DNA of 64,000 nt from Miscanthus floridulus (taxonomy: Eukaryota > Streptophyta > Magnoliopsida > Poales > Poaceae). The stretch is taken from positions 72,757,533-72,821,532 of the forward strand of contig NC_089584.1 in the NCBI RefSeq assembly GCF_019320115.1, given 5' to 3'. The notes under the pieces are model-generated. The model did no database searches. It worked only from the letters and a program-made list of their open reading frames with translations, and had not been told where the DNA came from. Below are positions 56,730 through 64,000 of this stretch, one piece after another (positions within the stretch are counted from its first letter, which is position 1; the number at the start of each line of letters is the position of its first letter). The translations under genes were made by a program, and so were the position numbers.

Positions 56730-57806
56730 ATGATAGGTTGTTCGTATCCACCGACTTATGATGGTATAGGTGCTGATGAGTACATGGAGTGAGAAATTGC
56801 CATAGATAACATATTTGCTACTCGCTTTATGTGTCCAAGGAGGAAGGTAAAAAATGCAGCTAGTGTTTTGCGACATTCTGCTTTATCTTGGTGGAAGTCT
56901 TTAGATCCTTCTGATAAACCTCAAACTTGAAATGATATAAAACTCCTTATGTGAGAAACCTTTGTTAATCCATCTCCTGTTTTGACTTCATATGCTGAGG
57001 TGCACCATTTAAAGGAAGAGTCTGTTGTTATTCCTCTTGCTATAACTAACCTTCTGCAGGATAATGTCCATAAGCGAGAGGATGACATGAAAGAAAATGA
57101 GGAGCTCACAACCTTATATGCAAATTCAAAACCATCACTTCATAATGCACCTATTACTCCTACTGAGAACACAGGTAATGCCCATGGTGCTACACTCACG
57201 GAAGGTGAGAATTGTTTTAATGTACTAAATTTTTCCACAAACCATGCTATTATAGAGCAATTGTTAGTGGAACACTCTCTTTATTTATCTCTGTCCCATG
57301 ATAATTTGCTTGAAGTTCCTTGTGATAAAGATGAATTGGTTGATGATGCTTCAGTTTTACATGTTTTGGAACCAGTCACGTATGCTGAAAATAAACATGT
57401 TATTCATATTGCTACTAAAACTGATGAGTTTAAACTGTTGTCTTCTTTACATACTTTGGGTTACATTGAATTTGATGATTTGTGTAACCTAGATTGTTTG
57501 GAGGAGAGCCTTTTTAAATATGCTAATTTTCCTTGGTTTTCTAAACACACATATCATGTTATTGGCAAATATAACAACAAGGGACAATATATGATATATC
57601 CACTATACATTCATAGTAATATGAATTTTCCTTTTGTTGTACAAGATTATGATCGTTTAGAGGGCAACCATAATAATACAAATATTTTCTCATGTTCCTC
57701 AAAGAAACAAGTTCACTTCCAAGAAGAGGAGCATTGTTGGTTGCTACCTATGTTTGCTAGACCATCTATTCCTGCATTGTCTTTGGTTAGTTCTAATCTT
57801 TTGTAG
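56730..57806 (+). pseudogene. Gag-like ORF of the nested element (broken)
   Basis: One frame from ATG 56730 to 57806. The gag core reads CSYPPTYDGIGADEYME, DNIFATRFMCPRRKVKNAAS, ALSWWKSLDPSDKPQT and ETFVNPSPVLTSYAEVHH. Three TGA codons in this part sit at two Trp-like and one Arg-like position. An open 274-codon stretch follows (56982-57806) with LAITNLLQDNVHKREDD, an acidic centre and DELVDDASVLHVLEPVTYAE. No zinc knuckle, protease or RT is present. Its likely role was particle formation for this non-autonomous family; the function of the long C-terminal part is unknown. Confidence 0.8.
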
Positions 57807-58017
57807 GATAGTGTTGACATACATCATGTACATTCGGATCATGGAGTCTACATGCTTGCTGAAATTTTTATGCGAGATGACATGCTAAAAACTTAGAAAC
57901 ATGGTCACATTCCTTCTCACAATTATTTTAGTTCCCTTTGTCTTCGCAACCCTATTCTCTTTTACGTTGTGCTGGATCAGTTTCAAGCACAATCGACGCC
58001 GAGGATGGCTTTTCGTT

Positions 58018-58030
58018 AAGAAGGGGAGGA
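58018..58030 (+). other. Polypurine tract of the gag-only element
   Basis: AAGAAGGGGAGGA lies directly before the 3' LTR. Confidence 0.7.
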
Positions 58031-58819
58031 TGATGAGGACATGACGCCCATGCATATGACCATATTTGGCGCATGATATGGAGGGGTAAGAGGCCAGCAA
58101 GGGTGTCCAAGTCAAGAAGGAGGCCCAAGGCTAATTCGGTTCGAGTCCCCGAGGTGGAGGCCCAAAACAACTCAAGTTCGAGTTTGCCTCGGCCTACAGG
58201 ACCAGTTTGCCTTAAACTGGTCACCTAGGACGCATCCGGACTCCATTTTCGACAACCCACATATGGTTGGAAAGTTAATTTGATAAGGAAGCCAATCCAA
58301 GTGGTCTCACATTAAAAGGCCTTTAGAATCAATGGGAATCGTCAAAACAAGTCAGTGTCCAGAATTTGCCAAGGTGCTGCGACACCGTCTTTTGATCCGT
58401 TGGACTGTGTATTGTGTTTAGGCCCATTAGGGGGCGTGTCCAGGGTAGGCGATGAACCTAAGACCTTTATAATCATACACCGCTGCCATCATTAGGTTTT
58501 GGGTTTTTCTTAGATTAATCTATCAAGAACAGTTTCGCCATTCATCAGTTTGTGAGACTCCAACGTCATGAGATTAATCATTCATCTGCAATTTGGTTGC
58601 TTTCTTTCTTGTTCTTGCTTGTGTTCTTCATTGTGTAGGCAGAGATTAGCCTTCTTGGCATGGTCAACTAGATCCGTGTCTCGGTTGATAACCAGAGGAG
58701 TTGTGGTGCTAAGATTGCAAGGTTCGATCTTTCGATCTAAAGCCGGGTTGGTGTGTCATTCTCTGCCACAACGATAGTTACCTCTACCTGATGAAAGATC
58801 GGGATCCCCATTCCCATTA
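58031..58819 (+). repeat. 3' LTR of the gag-only element
   Basis: It pairs with 54770-55572 and ends CCCATTA just before TTTGG, after which the Sirevirus reading frame resumes. Confidence 0.9.
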
Positions 58820-58824
58820 TTTGG

Positions 58825-59212
58825 TGTCTTGGAGCTCTAAGAAGCAAAACTCTATTGTTTTGTCCACCACTAAAGCCGAGTATGTGGCAGCCGGTAATGT
58901 TGTGCCCAACTACTTTGGATGAAGCAAACCCTCAAAGACTTTGGTTGTGAGCTAACCAAGATTCCTATTTTGTGTGGCAATGAGAGTGCCATTAAGTTGA
59001 CAAACAACCCTATAAAACCACTCTCGAACAAAGCACATAGACATCCAGCATCATTTTTTGAGAGACCATGAAGCCAAAGGAGATATCACAATTCATCATG
59101 TGAACACCGAAAAGCAACTAGACGATATCTTCATAAAGCCCCTAGATGAGTCAAGATTTTATGCTTTGAGGAGTGAGCTAAATATCATTGATTGTCATAA
59201 CATGGCTTGATG
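58825..59212 (+). pseudogene. Sirevirus-like RNase H, 3' part
   Basis: The text resumes with SWSSKKQNSIVLSTTKAEYV, then loses frame; later pieces NESAIKLTNNP and the end of pol near 59200 can be seen. It has stops after PNYFG and in the following lines. Confidence 0.85.
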
Positions 59213-60262
59213 TCTTGCACATACTTTTGTTTGATCTAGATAGGAGAAAGCACTTGTGAAAATGTTATGTGATACTTTCAAAATCTACTTTATAGTTTTC
59301 ATGTGTGACTATTGCTTTGTGTTGATTGTTTGAAATCTAGTCACACGTGAAAATGCTAGTATCCATCATATTCTTGCCCCACATGGCATGGTGAGTTTGA
59401 GCTAGGGAGTTTCTAAGTTTCCTGTGTTAGAAGTCCTAGTGTCTGCTGGAAGTTCCGACTACCAGAGGTGTCGGCTCCTGCCGAAACCCCCGACTACTAG
59501 AACTTTCGGCTCCCGCTAGCACTGTCGACATAGATCTAGGTCAGCCACCCTTTGACTACTTTTTGACCATGCATTATGACCTAGGGTAATGTTATTTTCA
59601 CTTGGCCTGGCCCAGTAACTCTCATTCACCACTCCCTCCCTCCCACCCGCTCCAATTGCGTCGCCCCCGTGACGTTGCCCTAGCCCACCGCCGCCGCTCC
59701 TATACCCTATCTGGCACCTTCAGCGGCCGGACCCCCCGGCGCACCTCTGGTGACCCATCTCTCCCTCCTACCTCCCTAGAAATGTTGTCCCTACTCCTCC
59801 ACGGGTGTAGCCATTATCGAAGCTTGAAGGTCCCATGGTGGTCATGGATTAGTTCGTGGTGGTGTTATGGCTATTGATCTACTCGTGGATACATTCATGT
59901 AGGTCGTGCTCATTGTGAATCATGTCGATCTTCTTCCTTCTTCCCTTTCAAGGTATTACCTATTTTAGAAACCCTAACTCCAATGTACCTTGGCTCTTGC
60001 TTCCTTATTTCTTCCCTCACTACTCCTCTACCCTCCTTGTGTTCTTACTTCCCTAGATCTAGAGCCCCTTGGATGGATTGATCACCGAGTGCGTCGACAG
60101 TCTCGACCCTATGCACAGGACTCCTGACAGCCGATAGTTTTGGCTTGGGCCAACACTTCTGACTCCTTGGTTGTTCCTCCATCCATGTTTCTCTGCCTCT
60201 AGGTACTCGTTTCCCTTCTCCTTGTCTTGTTGCTTAGTTCAACTTTATTTTGCCTCATAGCC
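59213..60262 (+). other. Spacer between Sirevirus pol and the extra ORF
   Basis: The stretch near 59430-59525 repeats the GTTCCGACT/GGTGTCGGCT-type palindromic motifs of the LTR. A GC-rich patch follows at 59600-59770. No gene was recognised. Confidence 0.5.
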
Positions 60263-62058
60263 ATGGTGTCTGGTGATGATGACAACCCTCCGCAACATTG
60301 AGAGAAGTGGTCCAAGAAGAACAACAACCCCACCGATTCCTCTAGGCCATCAGGCCGTACCAAGGAAGCATGCTCTCACGATGCTGGTGGTGCTCGTGGT
60401 CGGTCAGCCTAGGCCCATGCCTCTCCCACTCCAGCAGCCCCTTCTCCACTAGTGGGTGCCACAGCGTGGCAGTTTGTCCCCGACATTAGAGATGTGATAG
60501 TTACTGATCCTATAGAAGATGCTCTCGATCAAGTAGGCCACACTATTGATATGGAAGTGTGTCCGCACACACCTCCCAATGGCATCATTTCCTTTGGTGG
60601 GAGTAGTCTGGTTCCTTTCCAAGGCCCTACTCCTACCATCTGGGAGCCTCAGTGCACACTCAATCCTGCTAGTGGATACACGCCGCACTTGTCCATGGAT
60701 TACAGTCGTGATGTGCAGCGGCTCAGGCAATAGCATGCCCAAAATCTTTATGAGGAAGAAGGCAAGGACTTGAGGATTGAGTATCGCTTTTGGCACCCCT
60801 TCCACTTTGATTTCTATAATCACTTGGTCTATCGCCGTTTCCTTCGCAGCAAGAATGGTGAGCCACCGGTCCTTGACATGTAATACATCGACACTTATGA
60901 ACTTGGGAAGATGCCTGAGTTGGAGCTCAAGTAGCTTGTCCGTGATTTGAGGAGGATGGGGCTTAAGCAGTTAATGGAATTTCACAAGCCATGGAACAAT
61001 GAGATTATTTGTTAGTTCTATACCTCCTATCACTTGGACACCGCCAACCATTGCATCCATTGGACTACCGAAGGCAAGCATTATAAGGTGGATGTTGTCA
61101 CTTTTGGTCACCTTCTTGGCTTTGGAAAGGAGGATCGCAAGCGACCTCAGATTTCTGACCTCAAGCAACTTACAATCTTGAAGTATCAGTACATGTACAT
61201 GGATGGTCACCCGGCTGATGGCAAGACTATTTGGCTAAAGCCTTATTATTATGTGCTGAACAACATCCTTTGTCAGATTCTCTATCTGAAGGGAGGTGAC
61301 TCTACCTTTCTTTGTGATGATTCTCCGGTGCTTCTTGATTACTTTGGTGAGCATATCACTAAGTTCACCATCAGTGAGTACATTTGGGATTAGATCACTT
61401 AGGCCAGTGAGGATGTTGTGAAGTATTTTCCATATGCTCCCTACATCATGCACATTATTGAGCAAGTGTCTGGCATCAAGTTCCCCATCGATGCCCACCA
61501 CACCAAGCTTAAGATTTCCAACAAGATGTCTCTTAAGGCCAAGGATGAGCTCAAGAAGGCAAAGGGTACTCAGTGCTTCTAGGATCCACCTCACATGCTT
61601 CTCCACCGCGTGCCTCTCGCTCTCATCATGCTCATAGTGAGGAGCCTCTGTCCTCCTCCTACTCTAGTAGTAAGCCCCCTAGCAAGTTCAATTTCTTCAT
61701 GAAGTATATGTTTGGGGCTTGTTGTGCTAGCAGCGGAGCAGTGAGCAAGAGATGCTTGTGCGGATGCATCACATTGAGCAGAAGTTGGACATTTACTCCG
61801 CTCCACCTTGCGATTTGGAGCCGCTTAGTGATTCTTTCTAGCTTTATGATGAGGCTTGCAAGGAGTATTATGGGGAGTCGTCCTGATCAGCCCCGTGGCC
61901 GTGGCATGGCACAAGTTGATGGTGATGATGAGGATTACATCGAGGAAGATGATGACGATGATGTGGTGGTGACGATAGTGATCATGATGATGATGAAGCC
62001 TATGCAGATGAGTAGTCAGTTTCTTTCACGCTGGCCTACCTCTTTTGGCACTTGTTGA
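60263..62058 (+). pseudogene. Extra (env-like position) ORF of the Sirevirus-like element (broken)
   Basis: A frame from ATG 60263 can be followed to about 61580 with several stops, most of them TAG, and the C-terminal part continues in another frame to 62058. Readable parts: WQFVPDIRDVIVTDPIEDAL, KDLRIEYRFWHPFHFDFYNH, ADGKTIWLKPYYYVLNN, and a central segment HWTTEGKHYKVDVVTFGHLL followed by GFGKEDRKRP. The C-terminus is Asp/Glu-rich (DGDDEDYIEEDDDDD). The position after pol is that of the env-like ORF of some Sireviruses, but no signal peptide or membrane segment is visible. The segment resembles, from memory, plant retrotransposon proteins of unknown function. It is not evidence for an infectious element. 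Confidence 0.65.
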
Positions 62059-62597
62059 CAAAGGGGGAGTGTTAGGCTTTGATTTATCTATGTAATAAGT
62101 TAGTTGGCTTGGTTCGAGACTTTAAAACCTTTTTAGCTCGTATGAACTATGTCGTGTGGTGGCACTAAGTGATGGATAACTATATGTATTTGTGTGTGAT
62201 GGATGATCGTAGGACAAGTAATGCTTATTATCTATCTTATTAGCTTGTGCTTGTCTCTACTTGTGATGATGAATGTTATATTTTGATGGTCTTGTGTTGT
62301 CCAAGTTTTCACCTTGAGATCTTGGCCATCATCTTTCTCTTGTTTGTGAATATAACATGCCATATTGCATAACCTTTTCATGGATATATACTTGCTCACA
62401 CACACTTGTTACACCCCACGCATTGCAAAATTTAGGGAGAGTTTCTATCTTAATATATGCAAGTGATGTGTTTATAATCATCATTAAAATTTAAATTCAC
62501 TGCATATATTAAGGGGGAGCTATCCATAAATTTTGGAGTTCAAAAGCTTTAAATTCTTTTATTCTTATAAAAGCCTAAGTTGGTTGTCATCAATTAC
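62059..62597 (+). other. 3' untranslated region of the Sirevirus-like element
   Basis: AT-rich with two AGGGGGAG-type purine runs (near 62067 and 62512) before the tract at 62598. No ORF of interest. Confidence 0.5.
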
Positions 62598-62611
62598 CAA
62601 AAAGGGGGAGA
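62598..62611 (+). other. Polypurine tract of the Sirevirus-like element
   Basis: AAAAAAGGGGGAGA-like purine run directly before the 3' LTR. Confidence 0.75.
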
Positions 62612-62612
62612 T

Positions 62613-64000
62613 TGAAAGTGCATTTGCCCCCTATGTTGGTTTTGGTGTATTGATGACATCCAAATTAGGGACTAATAAGATCTTAATGAGATATATTGTA
62701 GCTTTAGTCCCATGAAAGTTTTAAAGAGTTGATCTAAGATGAAATGGTATCCCTCAATTTCTTGAAGTTAATAAGGCGGACGAACTCAAAGCGGTCTCCA
62801 AAGTTTACATTTCTTGTTTTAGGTTTAGGTTTGTTGTACTATTAAGAGAGATGCAAATTTAGGTGGTCTGAGAAGATAAAGTGCTTAAGCACAAAAATAA
62901 AATCAAAAGAAAGACACTCAAGCACCTCACGAACACTTAGATATAATTTTTGGAGTTTTGGTCGTTAGAAGTGCCGACGCTAGCCGAAGGTGTTGGCTGC
63001 TGGAAGTCCCAACTCCTACCGAAACTCCTGGGCCCTTGGGACTTAGGCGCCTAGCTTGGCCAACCGTCGGAGGTGCTGACACAAGCTGAAAGTGCCGGCT
63101 ATCAGAAGTGCCAGCAGTCGTCAGCAATTCCGACTCTAGTTGAGTCAATCAAGTGGGCTGTGCATTTGAACAGTCCTTTTCTTAGGCATCAAAAGTTTCG
63201 ACGATCTGTATTGAAACTTCTAACGTAGATCTGAACGGTTGGTTTTTGCCTTGGAGAATAAATAGCTCTCTCCTCTCTTCTAACCAGGAACCACTCATTC
63301 ATTACAACCAAACTTTCTCCAAAACTCCTCCCAAGCATTCAAGGCTCTCCTCTCCTCTCTCCTTTGCTCTTAACTTCGATTCTCCCAAGGATTTGAGTGA
63401 TTGGAGAGTGGATTGAGTGAGAGAATCGCTTTGACAAGCTTGAGCACTTGATTTCTTCATTAAGCTAGTTGGATTTGTGTCTATTACTCTTAGAGCTTTG
63501 CTCCTAGCTGGCTAGGCATCGCCTAAGAGCTTCCATCTTGTGGAAGAGCCTTGGGAAGTTTGTATTATCCTTGATTTCTTAGTGGAAAACTCAAGTGACC
63601 TTTGTGGTTTCTGTGAGAGAGGCAAGGAGGTGAAAGAGACTCTAACCTTTGTGGTCACCTCAACAACAAGGATGTAGGAGCTCCTTCGTGGGGTTGTCAA
63701 ACCTCGAGATAAATCCTTGTGTCCCGCGTGCTTGTTGTTGTTGTGATTTGTGCTAGTCATACTTGTTCTTGTTTCTCTCTCTTCCTTCCCAAAGGTTCCT
63801 CTAGGGTTTGGACTCGATCTACGGAGTGAAAGCATTTAGGCAGTCAAGGGAGTGACCCTATGTGTCTACCTATCCATTTGGAAGTGGGTTTGTAAGAAAT
63901 CTCGCACTCAAAGTTCATTTTAGCACTTGTAGCAAATTTCCCATAGGAGCCAGAACTGCTGACTAGTTTGCAGTCAGGAACTTTCGGTCGCTGGAAGTTT
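62613..64000 (+). repeat. 3' LTR of the Sirevirus-like element (cut by the window end)
   Basis: It aligns with 47641-49099 from its first base; about 70-90 bases should be missing beyond 64000. The target duplication partner of AAGAG (47636-47640) would lie outside the window. Confidence 0.92.

Larger units (their letters stand above)
54770..58819 (+). mobile_element. Non-autonomous gag-only LTR element (TR-GAG type), nested
   Basis: A 4050-bp element with LTRs of 803 and 789 bp (TGATGAGG...CCCATTA), a primer site, a gag-like ORF and a purine tract but no pol. It interrupts the RNase H of the Sirevirus-like element exactly between two codon-contiguous halves. TR-GAG elements of this kind are known in plants and rely on pol supplied by others. 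I counted about 23 differences in 245 LTR bases. Confidence 0.9.
47641..64000 (+). mobile_element. Ty1/copia Sirevirus-like retrotransposon (runs off the window)
   Basis: A 1459-bp 5' LTR, Met-tRNA-type primer site, gag with UBN2-type domain and coiled coil, protease, integrase, RT and RNase H in copia order, an extra downstream ORF, a purine tract and a 3' LTR that leaves the window. The coiled-coil gag extension, large size and the post-pol ORF fit the Sirevirus (Maximus) group. Its RNase H is split by a 4-kb gag-only element. In the first 265 LTR bases I counted about 20 differences. Protease, integrase and RT each lack a catalytic residue. Confidence 0.9.

Noticed and set aside
1..64000. 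A bacterial-type or wholly new multi-gene system
   Set aside because: The window is explained by three grass genes and layered plant transposons; the unexplained ORFs are single, decayed and show no gene-cluster logic.

Overview
This window is nuclear DNA from a grass, probably a panicoid. The reasons are an intronless SKP1-like gene, a grass-type LRR-less NB-ARC gene, a ten-exon CYP57-type cyclophilin gene, and the repeats: Tat, Tekay and Sirevirus-like LTR retrotransposons, a TR-GAG element, Tourist-like MITEs and an Au-type SINE tail. The genus cannot be fixed from the sequence. I found no bacterial-type operon, CRISPR array, rRNA gene or convincing tRNA gene.

Layout. From 0 to 2.7 kb there are two host genes on the minus strand: an intact SKP1-like gene (459-950) and an Rx-N/NB-ARC gene (1314-2700) split by one extra base in an A6 run. 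From 2.7 to 17.2 kb the DNA is mostly non-coding repeat relics: a duplicated repeat family (about 3.7-4.2 and 7.1-7.9 kb), a decayed multi-copy ORF with its own TATA box (9513-10347), a Helitron-like 3' end at 12571, a scrambled duplicate of pieces of the first two genes (12825-13350), and one copia-type LTR (13753-14176). From 17,235 to 41,218 lies a minus-strand Ty3/gypsy Tat-type element with a second RNase H. Its gag-pol region is interrupted by a complete plus-strand Tekay-type chromovirus (24,788-37,753) flanked by a perfect 5-bp duplication, GCCTC. From 42,978 to 47,087 is the one clearly intact multi-exon gene, CYP57/CWC27 (10 exons, 513 residues, minus strand), with MITEs around and inside it and a SINE next to the 5' splice site of intron 3. 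From 47,641 to the window end is a plus-strand Sirevirus-like Ty1/copia element. Its RNase H region is interrupted by a non-autonomous gag-only element (54,770-58,819), and it carries an extra ORF downstream of pol (60,263-62,058).

The window is thus a gene island invaded by two independent two-level retrotransposon nests. All retrotransposon ORFs are dead. Most premature stops I traced are one C-to-T or G-to-A step from CAG, CAA, CGA or TGG, as expected from deamination of methylated DNA, and both main nest hosts have lost a catalytic Asp of reverse transcriptase to Asn. CYP57 remains open although it sits 554 bp from one nest and about 1.8 kb from the other.

All splice sites, LTR limits and divergence figures were read by hand. 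No database search, alignment program or expression data were available. I did not find a convincing new biological system. The least explained items are the decayed ORF at 9.5 kb, the ORF ahead of the Tekay gag, the ORF after the Sirevirus pol, and the scrambled gene-fragment duplication.
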